From Actinoallomurus bryophytorum (GTDB lineage Bacteria; Actinomycetota; Actinomycetes; Streptosporangiales; Streptosporangiaceae): 64,000 nucleotides of DNA. Positions within the stretch are counted from its first letter, which is position 1. Each line of letters begins with the position of its first letter. The notes beneath the pieces were generated by a model that worked only from the letters and a program-made list of their open reading frames with translations, searched no databases and was not told where the DNA came from. Made by a program: the position numbers and the translations under genes. Shown here piece by piece: positions 16,887 through 25,233 of the stretch. The DNA lies in assembly GCF_006716425.1 (NCBI RefSeq), contig NZ_VFOZ01000001.1, forward strand, positions 1,612,001 to 1,676,000. Reading direction: 5' to 3'.

Positions 16887-17294
16887 TCAAATCTCCGCAC
16901 CGAAGCGAGAGGCCCGTGGGAGGCCGCCTTGGGTCCGGAGGGTGACGCGGCCGTTGAGGATGCGGCGCATGACGCCGTAACTGCACTCGAACCGGTCGGC
17001 GACCTGACGGATACTCCAGCCCTGCCCATACAGCCGTACGGCGTCCTGGACCATGTCCTCATCTTCGTCCGGCTCACCACTGTCTACGTCTGGCTCAGTG
17101 CCGCGGAGTACTTTGCGGACGTCGATGGAGCGGTAGCGCCGGTGACCGCCAGGTGTGCGTAGTGGGATAAGTCTTCCTTCTCGTGCCCAGCGGGCGATCG
17201 TGGCCGTACGGACACCGAATACGGCGGCGACTTCGCGTGGTCGAAGCAGTGCGTCATCGTCGAGGTCCTGGCGGTTGAGGGGGTGAGGGGACAT
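16887..17294 (-). CDS. double HTH DNA-binding protein
   Basis: From the ATG at 17294 this is a 135-residue protein. Residues about 17-63 are a MerR/BldC-type HTH (RPREVAAVFGVRTATIARWA) ending in the wing RTPGGHRRYRSIDVRKVL. An acidic linker leads to a second HTH near 85-120 (QGWSIRQVADRFECSYGVMR) ending VTLRTQGG. Two DNA-binding domains in one short chain suggest that it bridges two sites. It is a typical regulatory gene on the left side of these elements; its targets are unknown. Confidence 0.78.
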   Translation of the reverse strand: MSPHPLNRQDLDDDALLRPREVAAVFGVRTATIARWAREGRLIPLRTPGGHRRYRSIDVRKVLRGTEPDVDSGEPDEDEDMVQDAVRLYGQGWSIRQVADRFECSYGVMRRILNGRVTLRTQGGLPRASRFGAEI

Positions 17295-17454
17295 CTCGGT
17301 ACGCCAATTTCTATTAGGGGAGGGGTCTCGGTCCTGAGCGGCTCCGCTTCCCCGCGGCACTTCCACCGGTTCGGGGGGTTCCGGTGATGGCCGCAGCACA
17401 CTCAGGACCGAGACGTATATGGAGATGCCGCCGGCGGTAGGTCGTGGCACCGGT

Positions 17455-17976
17455 TCAGGGATTGAGGGCCTGTCTGTCCTGGGGTGCCAGCTCAACGCCG
17501 GTACGGGTCATCACGACGTGAATCGTCTTGCCTTGCCTGGCTTGCTCGATCCAGACCATCGCGGCGAGACTCTTGATGATGGGGATGCCCCGTCCCGAGC
17601 CCGCCAGCGGACCCCTGTGAGCTTCCTTAGGCAGGACCGGGGCCGTATCGACCGCGAACAGATGAGTCCACCGGGGATGGACGGCGACCCCCAGGTGAAC
17701 CGGCCTTGCATCACCCTGGGCGGGGTTGAACCTGGAGACCTCGCGGACGGCGTTAGTGATCAGCTCCGAGACCACCAGGACCACGTCATCAACATGGTCA
17801 GCGTCGGTTTCAGCCACCTTGGCAAGCGCGCTTTCGGTAAAGCGACGTGCCTGTGACACCGACTCCGCCGCAGCCAGAAACGATCTCCACCTCGGACCAG
17901 TCGGGGGGCCGAGGACCAGCCGCCCGGTCTTAACCGCCTCGGCGAGAACGGACAGCGCCTTGCGCGGCTCCTCCAT
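17455..17976 (-). CDS. RsbW-like histidine-kinase-type ATPase
   Basis: The ATG at 17976 shares a base with the preceding stop (TGATG) and gives 173 residues. The single HATPase_c domain shows the N box VVSELITNAV (around residue 85) and the G box GSGRGIPIIKSLA (around 145). Stand-alone domains of this type act as anti-sigma factors or regulators in partner-switching systems in actinomycetes. No sigma factor or anti-anti-sigma gene is adjacent, so the partner must be elsewhere. Confidence 0.8.
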   Translation of the reverse strand: MEEPRKALSVLAEAVKTGRLVLGPPTGPRWRSFLAAAESVSQARRFTESALAKVAETDADHVDDVVLVVSELITNAVREVSRFNPAQGDARPVHLGVAVHPRWTHLFAVDTAPVLPKEAHRGPLAGSGRGIPIIKSLAAMVWIEQARQGKTIHVVMTRTGVELAPQDRQALNP

Positions 17977-18197
17977 CACGGCCGCCGCACCACGGGACAC
18001 GCTTTCGGCTCGATCGTCACCGGGACGACCGCCGGAGAAGCCTCACCCGTGCCCCGACACCGCCAGCAATTAGTCCGGACGGGACCAGTGGGGATGGTCT
18101 CCGATGCTCGAACCAGGACGGCCCGCCGAACAGACCGCAGCCGCCAGCCGCGCCCAGCACATGACCGACATTGCCCAACGGCTTGTTCGTCACTCAT
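17976..18197 (-). CDS. small DnaJ-like zinc-finger protein
   Basis: 73 residues with two CxxCxGxG-like knuckles, CRSCAGRGWR (about residue 10) and CWRCRGTGEA (about 45), which resemble half of the DnaJ cysteine-rich domain. The stop is fused to the next start as TGATG. It is divergent from the XRE regulator gene. Function unknown; it probably forms one unit with the ATPase downstream. Confidence 0.68.
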   Translation of the reverse strand: MSDEQAVGQCRSCAGRGWRLRSVRRAVLVRASETIPTGPVRTNCWRCRGTGEASPAVVPVTIEPKACPVVRRP

Positions 18198-18244
18198 AAC
18201 GAATACGATCTGTCACACGCCGTGCGCAAAACACTCCCGATGGT

Positions 18245-18261
18245 TATCCCCGTTGGGGATA
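18245..18261. promoter_or_regulatory. palindrome in divergent promoter region
   Basis: TATCCCCGTTGGGGATA has perfect 7-base arms and a three-base centre. It lies between two divergent genes, 42 bases before the XRE regulator start, and is a candidate operator. Confidence 0.45.
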
Positions 18262-18302
18262 GGATTCGAAGCCCAGGCCAGCGCAGGAAAGGCCAGCAGA
18301 CC

Positions 18303-19748
18303 GTGTCTCGATCGCCCTTCGACCCCATCGAGATCCCCGATGAGGCGTGGCGGCGCGAGTCGACTCAACGGATACTTCAGGACCGAGCCGCAGGCCCCCT
18401 GTTCGGTTTCGCCCAAAAGTACGGGATCAGCCAGACGCGGCTAGGCGCAGCAACCGGCATGGGGCAAGGCCGTATCAACGACCTCATCCATGGTCGACGC
18501 GGCAACATCACCGCTCTGGACTCCTGGGAACGCATCGCCGAGGGCCTGAACATGCCCAGCCATGCGCGGATGACTCTTGGCCTTGCCCCACAGAGCCCGC
18601 CGGACATGGATCTCGCCCCAGGCCAGTCGATACCCGCCGACCTTGGCCTTGGCTTCCCCACCTCATCAGCCGATCGTGCGGAGACCACTACACGTCTGTG
18701 GAACGCGGACCTGAAAGATGTGCGGCACGTCGTTAACGGCAGCGTCGATGTTCAGGCGTGGAGCGACGCGTCCCTGAAATGGCTCCTGGCGAAGACGATC
18801 GAACCGTCGAGTTCCAACGGCCGAGACGTCGGCGCAGCAGACGTGCAGCGCGTCCAGCTCACGACCGAAATGTTCTCCCAAATGGACAACCGCTTCGGCG
18901 GCGGACATGCACGGCACGCACTGATCCAGTTCCTAGCGACCGACGTCACACAGTTGATGGCGGGCCAGTTCACCGACGAAATCGGCGGAGAACTGTTCTC
19001 GGCAGTCGCCGAGGCAACCCTTCTCGCCGCATGGATGGCATACGACAGCGGCCTGCACGGCCTAGCCCAGCGATACTTCATCCAGGCACTCGCTTTGGCC
19101 GAATCGGGCAGAAACCGGCTCCTGGCCGGCAGCATCCTGGACGCGATGAGCCACCAGGCGACCTTCATCGGACGCTTCGAGGAAGCCGCCAACCTCGCAC
19201 GCGCCGCCCAGGTGGGCACCAAGACCGCCACCCCAACGCTGAGCGCCCACTTCTACGCCATGGAGGCACGGGCGCTGGCACGACTCGGCGACGCCCGCGG
19301 GTGCGATCTCGCGCTCTCAGAGGCAGTGAAGGCATTCGAACGCCGGAACCCGGAGGATGACCCCGAGTGGATCCGCTACTTCGATGAAGCCGAGCTGGCC
19401 GCAGAGTTCGGCCACTGCTTCCGCGACCTCGGCCGCCCGGTAGACGCCACGGCGTACGCGACTCAGTCTCTCGGTAGCGCAGACGGCACCTACCAGCGAA
19501 GCGACTTCTTCGCCACGATGGTCCTGGCCGACGCCCACCTACGAGCCGGAGACGCCGAAGAAGCGTGCCAGGTAGCGCTCAACGCACTCAGGCTGGGCGA
19601 GCAACTCAAGTCTGCGCGATGCGTGAGCTACGTACGCGAGTTCAGCGCCGGCCTGGACGGCATCGGCCCCACACCCCTCGTACGCGACTTCACCGACCAG
19701 GCAACCGAGTTCGGACTTTGGAAGCAGGCACGGCCGGGAACCAGCTGA
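18303..19748 (+). CDS. XRE-family regulator with TPR-like domain
   Basis: The GTG at 18303 is preferred over the upstream ATG because VSRSPFDPIEIPDEAWRRES is how this family usually begins and AGGAAAGG lies before it. The 481 residues comprise a Cro/CI-type HTH (about 32-95, with TRLGAATGMGQGRINDLIHG as recognition part) and a long helical TPR-like region. Such proteins resemble peptide- or signal-sensing regulators and are common AICE cargo paired with a kinase-like gene, as here. The next gene converges with a three-base gap. Confidence 0.82.
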   Translation: MSRSPFDPIEIPDEAWRRESTQRILQDRAAGPLFGFAQKYGISQTRLGAATGMGQGRINDLIHGRRGNITALDSWERIAEGLNMPSHARMTLGLAPQSPPDMDLAPGQSIPADLGLGFPTSSADRAETTTRLWNADLKDVRHVVNGSVDVQAWSDASLKWLLAKTIEPSSSNGRDVGAADVQRVQLTTEMFSQMDNRFGGGHARHALIQFLATDVTQLMAGQFTDEIGGELFSAVAEATLLAAWMAYDSGLHGLAQRYFIQALALAESGRNRLLAGSILDAMSHQATFIGRFEEAANLARAAQVGTKTATPTLSAHFYAMEARALARLGDARGCDLALSEAVKAFERRNPEDDPEWIRYFDEAELAAEFGHCFRDLGRPVDATAYATQSLGSADGTYQRSDFFATMVLADAHLRAGDAEEACQVALNALRLGEQLKSARCVSYVREFSAGLDGIGPTPLVRDFTDQATEFGLWKQARPGTS

Positions 19749-19751
19749 CCA

Positions 19752-20681
19752 TCAGTACGGTTGCCAGTCCTTCTTGGCTCCACCGGTCCGCAACGCAACA
19801 ATGCGCTTTCGCACCTCGGTTGCCACGCGCTCATCCCCAGGCGCCTTCTGGCTGAGCCACGTCACCATCAGGAACTCGCGGACATCCCGCAGGACCGAAT
19901 AGCCCGGCCACTCCATGACATCGAAGCCGTAGACGCGTACGAACGCCTCGTACTCTTCACGGGTGTGCCAGCCGAAGCTGTCGTAGTACATCGCCGTGAG
20001 CACAAGATCCCATTCACGCGGACCAATCGCGAACCCATCGAGATCAATCACGACCGGCCGGCCTTCACGATCGTGCAGAACGTTCCCGACACTCGCGTCA
20101 CCGTGAATCACACCTTGCGGCAGGGCGAAGTTCAGATCGGCGTACTTCGCCCGCAGCTCCTCAAGCCTCTCCTGGAGGAAGTCACGATCATCGGAGCCGA
20201 GCCACCTGTCCACATCAATACGCAGCTCCGCACGAGCGAACGGCCGAAGCGCCGGCAGACCAAGCGACGGCGGCGGCTCCATCCGATGCAAGCGCACCAA
20301 GAGCGAAGCAACCTCAGCCGTCGAACCGTAAGAGTCCTCATCCGAGATCACCTCCCAGAACGTCACCACCCGCCCATCCACCACAACCGGCTGATCAATC
20401 GACAAAGCCCGAACAGCCGAATACCCCTCGGACTCCAGCCAACGCGCTACCGCAACCTCTTTACGCGCATCCACCTCATACGCCAACGTCCGAGCAACCC
20501 GCGCGACGACCCGCCCAGGCAGCCGGAAGATCGCGTTCTCCCCGATCCGCAAGAGCCGCGCATCCGCAGTGTCGATACCCGCCACAGAGCCTGCGTGACT
20601 CACGGTCTGTAGCGTGCCCTCAGCACTGAAGCTGTTCGCATCTTCGTTCCCAGCAGGCCCCGCAGCGCCGTTCGAGATCAT
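19752..20681 (-). CDS. APH-family phosphotransferase
   Basis: A 309-residue aminoglycoside-phosphotransferase-like kinase from the ATG at 20681. The catalytic loop is VIHGDASVGNVL (HGDxxxxN, about residue 215), and the metal-binding DFG equivalent is VIDLDGFAIGPREWDL about 20 residues later. The N-lobe has few conserved residues. The substrate could be an antibiotic, a sugar or another small molecule and cannot be told from sequence. Members of this group often sit beside the XRE/TPR regulator found here. The start has only a weak binding site. Confidence 0.8.
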   Translation of the reverse strand: MISNGAAGPAGNEDANSFSAEGTLQTVSHAGSVAGIDTADARLLRIGENAIFRLPGRVVARVARTLAYEVDARKEVAVARWLESEGYSAVRALSIDQPVVVDGRVVTFWEVISDEDSYGSTAEVASLLVRLHRMEPPPSLGLPALRPFARAELRIDVDRWLGSDDRDFLQERLEELRAKYADLNFALPQGVIHGDASVGNVLHDREGRPVVIDLDGFAIGPREWDLVLTAMYYDSFGWHTREEYEAFVRVYGFDVMEWPGYSVLRDVREFLMVTWLSQKAPGDERVATEVRKRIVALRTGGAKKDWQPY

Positions 20682-21173
20682 GCCCTGCACGCTACTCAAT
20701 CCCGACCACAGCGCGATCGGCGGCCACTCCATAGCTGTCAGGCGACAACTATCGGGCCGCCGAGTTGTCAGACGGTGCACCGGACGATCTTGCCTGCCGA
20801 GGCGCGCATGGCCCTTGCGGCGGACGCCTTCGACTTTAAGGCGACGAACTGGCGGGGCGGTGTGAAAGCTGCCGGCTCCCTCACCCAGCCGCACGACTTC
20901 TTCGCGTCGGCCAGGACCTGTCAAGTAGTGCTGTGCGTGCAGGCGACCAGCGCGCGTAGGAGGTTCCGTCACGCACATGCGGAGCGCTCCTGGACAGAGC
21001 CCGCCGAGAGTCGCGACGCGCGGCGCGTGCCGGACGGGCGGGAGGATTGGGTGACAGGTTGGCCTCTCATGACAACCGGCCCACCGACCTGGGCGTCGAA
21101 AATTGGGATGATGCAGGCTTCCCGGTTTCCGCTTGGGCTGATATGACTGCATTGGTGGACTGATGGGGGGCGA
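20682..21173. other. intergenic region with an inverted repeat and a gene remnant
   Basis: GACAACT (20744-20750) and AGTTGTC (20763-20769) are inverted arms in front of the phosphotransferase and could be its operator. Further right, a minus-strand frame of about 50 codons (about 20775-20930) reads like protein (CGWVREPAAFTPPRQFVALK) but has no start, so it may be a fragment of a lost gene. No complete gene is seen. Confidence 0.4.
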
Positions 21174-22292
21174 ATGACAAGTTCGGTCGAGAACCCCGAC
21201 CCCTCCGAGCCGCTCTTCGAGCCGCTCCCGGACGCTGCCGTGCCTCCGGTAGTGCTTTTGTCCCCTCCCATGAAGTTCGCCCGTCCGCTTCGGCCAAAGC
21301 AGAGACTGCAGCACTTCTCACCGGATGAGTGGGAAGAGTTCATTTATGAGTGGGCTCGCGCTCTCGGTGAGCCGTACGTTGACGTGGCTCGCTTCGGTGG
21401 TGCGAACGACCGCGGAGCCGATGTCGCCGCTTTCTTTACCGAGCAAGGAGCCGAAGGCCTATGGGACTGCTACCAGTGCAAGCATTACGAGAAGGCTCTG
21501 ACGGCAGCCGACGCCTATCCTGAGATGCTCAAGATCTTCGTGGCCGTAGTACTGAAACACTACGTTATGCCACGCAGGTACGTCTTCGTCGCGCCCAAGA
21601 CTGGTACGGGACTAACAAAGCTCCTAGCTCAGCCCTCAAAGCTTAAGACTCAATTCTTCGCTACCTGGCACAAGGCAGGAAGCAAGCTGACTTCAGGCAT
21701 CGATGCCACCGTTCTGACCAAGGCCGAGCAGCTGGCCCAGGAGACGGACTTCTCATGCTTCAAAGCTGGCAATCTGGACGATATCCTCGAAATCCACGCT
21801 ACAACACGTCACCATGCCTTCCGGTTCGGGACCGAGCTACCTGACCGTCCTGCAGCCCCCACTCCACCTGAGGAAACAACTCCGTCAGAAACTCAATACG
21901 TCCGCAAGTTGCTTGACGTATACGTCGAGAAATACGGTATGCGCACGTGGCCGGATGTGAAACGCCATCACAAGGCCGGTGATCACTTCCAGCGGCAGCG
22001 AGAAGCCTTCTATGCTGCCGAGTCGCTCCGCGTCTTCGCTCGTGACCATGTTCCTGATGGTACTTACGAGAAGCTGGAGAAGGAGATATTTGACGGGGTC
22101 GTGGAGGTCGAGCAGGACGATTTCGGCACCGGCTACGCTCGGCTCAATAGTGTCCTGAAGGCTGCGACGCACATGCAGCTCCAGCAGGCCAACATCCTCA
22201 CTAACTTCGTCGACACCAACGACCGCAAAGGACTGTGCCATCAGCTCGCGAACGATGGCCATCTTACTTGGTGTCAGGAAGAGTCGCGATGA
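21174..22292 (+). CDS. ABC-3C effector with restriction-endonuclease-like domain
   Basis: This 372-residue protein has an N-terminal Mrr-like nuclease fold: EWEEFIYEWARALG-type helix with acidic E54/E55, then D83 in DRGADVAAF, and Q101-C-K103 in DCYQCKHYEK, giving D-X17-QxK. The C-terminal half (from about residue 230) is helical and unlike known catalytic domains; it should dock to the other components. It overlaps the next gene by four bases. In ABC-three-component systems the nuclease is the effector that destroys DNA when the ATPase senses a threat. The target is unknown. Base composition is visibly less GC-rich than the chromosome. Confidence 0.78.
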   Translation: MTSSVENPDPSEPLFEPLPDAAVPPVVLLSPPMKFARPLRPKQRLQHFSPDEWEEFIYEWARALGEPYVDVARFGGANDRGADVAAFFTEQGAEGLWDCYQCKHYEKALTAADAYPEMLKIFVAVVLKHYVMPRRYVFVAPKTGTGLTKLLAQPSKLKTQFFATWHKAGSKLTSGIDATVLTKAEQLAQETDFSCFKAGNLDDILEIHATTRHHAFRFGTELPDRPAAPTPPEETTPSETQYVRKLLDVYVEKYGMRTWPDVKRHHKAGDHFQRQREAFYAAESLRVFARDHVPDGTYEKLEKEIFDGVVEVEQDDFGTGYARLNSVLKAATHMQLQQANILTNFVDTNDRKGLCHQLANDGHLTWCQEESR

Positions 22293-22762
22293 ACCCTCTT
22301 AACAGCCCTGTAGAGGTGGGCGTCCGCGCTCTTGTCCTCTTGTTGGAGGCGTTTCCTGAACGTCTGGACGTAGCGCAGTTAGTTTATCTCGACTATGCCA
22401 TGCTTCATAGTGCAGAACTGGGAGGACCGACGAGTCTCCATCCGGAATTGCCTGCTGGACCCGGCGAACTAGGTATGCGCCGCCGACTAATGGAGCAAGG
22501 CTTGCAGGTCATCATCCGAGCCGGGCTGGCCGACCTGCATACTACGGACGCTGGTTTCTTCTATGTCGCCACCGAGGAGGCATCCAGCTTCGTCGATGTA
22601 CTGGAGGCCTCGTACGTCCAGCGACTGGTAGAGCGGGCGGAGTGGATCACTACGACGTACTCGACGCATGGGAATGACGTTCGCGATGCAATGAAGCAAA
22701 TCACTGCGCGATGGTCTACCCGCTTCGCCGCGAGTGCGGCCGCAGAGGGCGCTGATGCCTAG
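22289..22762 (+). CDS. ABC-3C middle component
   Basis: From the ATG at 22289 (ATGA overlap) this is 157 residues. It matches the MC2-type middle component: NSPVEVGVRALVLLLEAFPE at the start, LVYLDYAMLHSAELGGPTSL and then a winged-helix-like GELGMRRRLMEQGLQVIIR. There are no catalytic motifs. In these systems the middle protein links the ABC ATPase to the effector. Its position between effector and ATPase genes, with overlaps on both sides, supports a single complex. Confidence 0.82.
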   Translation: MNPLNSPVEVGVRALVLLLEAFPERLDVAQLVYLDYAMLHSAELGGPTSLHPELPAGPGELGMRRRLMEQGLQVIIRAGLADLHTTDAGFFYVATEEASSFVDVLEASYVQRLVERAEWITTTYSTHGNDVRDAMKQITARWSTRFAASAAAEGADA

Positions 22763-24584
22763 TTTTAGGTTGCTGCATCTCACCTTCGCTGGGCGTGAAA
22801 AGACTCCTGCGACGGTCGACTTCGCGCCCGGACTTACGGTGATCTACGGTGCGTCGGATACGGGTAAGTCGTTTATTGTTGACGCTCTGGACTACATGTT
22901 CGGCGGCACCAAGCTGCGGGAAATCCCCGAAGGCCGCGGCTATACCCAAATCCTTCTCGGCCTAGAGGCGTCTGACGGACAGGTGTTGACCCTTCAGCGT
23001 TCCACGGAAAATAACAAGGTCGCCGTTTTTCGCAGGGACTTGCGAAACGCTACCAGCGAGACACCAGACAAGTATTTCTCGGTCACACACAAGGCCAACA
23101 GCCGGAACAATCTATCGCGCTTTCTGCTCGACATACTTGGCTTGGATGGCAAATGGGTACGCAAGAACGCCAAGGGTGAAGCCCGTACGTTCAGCCTCCG
23201 GGATGTTGCTCACCTTAGCTTAATCAACGAGACCCGAATGATGGCCCGGCAGCCACCAGTCCTTTCTTCGGGTCAAAAAATTCATGAGACAGTAGAGAAA
23301 TCGATTTTTAAGTTGCTGCTCACCGGTGAGGGTGACTCGAACCAGCAGGCCAAATCCACCGTAGAGGAAAAAGTAAGCGAGGGAAGGGCTGAACTCCTCG
23401 ATCAGTTGATTTTGGATCTAAAGGAGAAGTTGGACGCCCAGTCCAGCGAGACGCAGTTGCGTGATCAGTTGGACCGTTTGAACGCGTCACTAACGGCGGA
23501 GTCAGCCGCCATCGGAGGCCTGGCCACTGAGCGAGCCAATCTGACAGTACAACACCGAGCGCTCGGCGCATCCGTCGCAGACACCAGGCAACGGGCTTCC
23601 GAGGTGCAGGCCTTGCTTGAACGCTTCGGCCTGCTACGCCAGCAGTACGAGTCGGATCTTGAGCGACTTGAAATGGTGAGCGAGGCCGGGACCCTGCTTG
23701 GCTATTTCCGTTCTGGTCCATGCGCGTTTTGCGGAGCAGATCTTGAGCATCAAGCTCCCGACCATCAGCTTGAAGAGACGACACAGCTGCATCTGGCCGT
23801 CGTGGCCGAAAAAACTAAAACCACTGAGCTGCACGCTGACTTGCTCGACACCATCGGTGATCTTGAGCAGCAGTCGCAGGCAGTCAACGCAGCAGAACAC
23901 AGCATCCGCAGCCGTTTGGAGGCCATGGCGGCACAGATCTCGCGGCTCGACGAGCGCCTCGCTCCATTGCACAGCAATCTCCAAGAGTTGGCGCAAGTCA
24001 GGTCTTCCGTGGAGAGGGAGTTGTCGATTCACGGGCAAATCCAGGATCTCCACGATTTTGGAGCAGGCATAGCCATCGAAGAGTCGGTGCCAGTTGCCAT
24101 TACACAGGCTGGCCTGCCGGCGAGGACAATCGCCGACTTTGAAAGCGTCCTTCAACACACTTTGGGCTCCTGGGAGGTCCCATCTGCGGGATCGGTCACA
24201 TACGACCAATCCACCGGAGACTTTTCCGTAGGCGGGCGCTGGCGATCAGATCGAGGAAAGGGCATACGTGGAGTTCTCCACGCGGCGTTCTCCACGGCAC
24301 TAACCCAATACTGCGCGGAGCGCGAACTGAGTCATTCTGGCTTTCTCGTGCTGGATTCGCCAGTCATCACCTACCGTCAGCCCGACGATGGGGATGACCT
24401 TGTCCTCACACCTAGAGTGGTCGAGCATTTCTATAGCTACCTACTCAACGAATTCCCTGTCCAGGCCATCGTCATCGAGAACGGCGATCCTCCAGAGGCA
24501 ATCCGTACTGGCGCATTGACTCACTATTTTAGCGGTTCGGCAGAAGGGCGCTTCGGCCTCTTTCCTGTCAGCGGGGCGGGCTGA
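22755..24584 (+). CDS. ABC-3C SMC/RecN-like ATPase
   Basis: The ATG at 22755 lies eight bases inside the previous gene and gives 609 residues. Walker A is GASDTGKS (32-39), and Walker B is SGFLVLDSPVI near residue 528. Long helices between them (about 215-470) form a coiled-coil arm with a hinge-like GPCAFCGADLE motif near 322-328, resembling the zinc hook of Rad50. Such RecN-like ATPases sense or clamp nucleic acid. With the two genes before it, this is a full ABC-3C system, predicted to defend the host or the element against phages or rival plasmids. Confidence 0.85.
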   Translation: MPSFRLLHLTFAGREKTPATVDFAPGLTVIYGASDTGKSFIVDALDYMFGGTKLREIPEGRGYTQILLGLEASDGQVLTLQRSTENNKVAVFRRDLRNATSETPDKYFSVTHKANSRNNLSRFLLDILGLDGKWVRKNAKGEARTFSLRDVAHLSLINETRMMARQPPVLSSGQKIHETVEKSIFKLLLTGEGDSNQQAKSTVEEKVSEGRAELLDQLILDLKEKLDAQSSETQLRDQLDRLNASLTAESAAIGGLATERANLTVQHRALGASVADTRQRASEVQALLERFGLLRQQYESDLERLEMVSEAGTLLGYFRSGPCAFCGADLEHQAPDHQLEETTQLHLAVVAEKTKTTELHADLLDTIGDLEQQSQAVNAAEHSIRSRLEAMAAQISRLDERLAPLHSNLQELAQVRSSVERELSIHGQIQDLHDFGAGIAIEESVPVAITQAGLPARTIADFESVLQHTLGSWEVPSAGSVTYDQSTGDFSVGGRWRSDRGKGIRGVLHAAFSTALTQYCAERELSHSGFLVLDSPVITYRQPDDGDDLVLTPRVVEHFYSYLLNEFPVQAIVIENGDPPEAIRTGALTHYFSGSAEGRFGLFPVSGAG

Positions 24585-25233
24585 GCAGTTGGATAATCAC
24601 GGCGAGCTGTTTCAGCCTAGTTCAGCAAGGATGCCGAAGTTCCTGAAACCGTTGGCACACGCTGGGATATCAATGTGCCGCTCATCCGCCAGTTTCATGG
24701 AGGAACCTTAGGTCAGGGAATCAGCGCGATCAGAACCCGGACTACAGATCGATTGGCTCAGCTGTCGAGACTCTGCCGAATTCCGCTGTATTGGATCAAG
24801 GCGGCGGCGCTGCGCGCCGCCGCAGGCCGCCCGCTCCGGCACGCCCTACGGGCGTGCGGCGTGGGCGCCGGTCCCTCCGGCCGTGCCGATCGGGCGGCCC
24901 GCCGGGCGACAGCCCGCCATAGATGCTCTCCGTCGCCGCGCTCAGCAGGCGCAGTGCCGCCGGTCAGTCACGTCGTTCGTCCTTCGCGTCGGCACTGGAC
25001 GACAGGGCCGCTCGCCGGATCACTGGAGCTCTTACGGCAGTCAAGAATGGCGGAGGGTCTTCGCCATCACTTGCTCGCCAGGTAGCGGAATGTCATCTGC
25101 TTGCAGCGTTAGTGCTGTGGCCCGAAACAACTACGGGCAAGTAGCGCTGCTCATAAGAGGCATCTCAATTGCCGTACTCTCCTCGGCATCGTATTCGCGT
25201 CGTACGTCGCAGACCCGAGCAAGCGGAGGAACG
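24585..25233. other. GC-rich hairpin region between cargo genes
   Basis: No gene is supported; the frames are open only because the sequence is GC-rich. 24801-24916 is packed with short-loop inverted repeats: a 10-base stem GCGGCGGCGC with loop TGC (24801-24823), an 8-base stem GCACGCCC with loop TAC (24839-24857), CCGG-TCCCT-CCGG, and CGGGC-GACA-GCCCG (24903-24916). Candidate roles are replication or transfer origin (clt/oriT), or a junction of past recombination. Confidence 0.5.
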
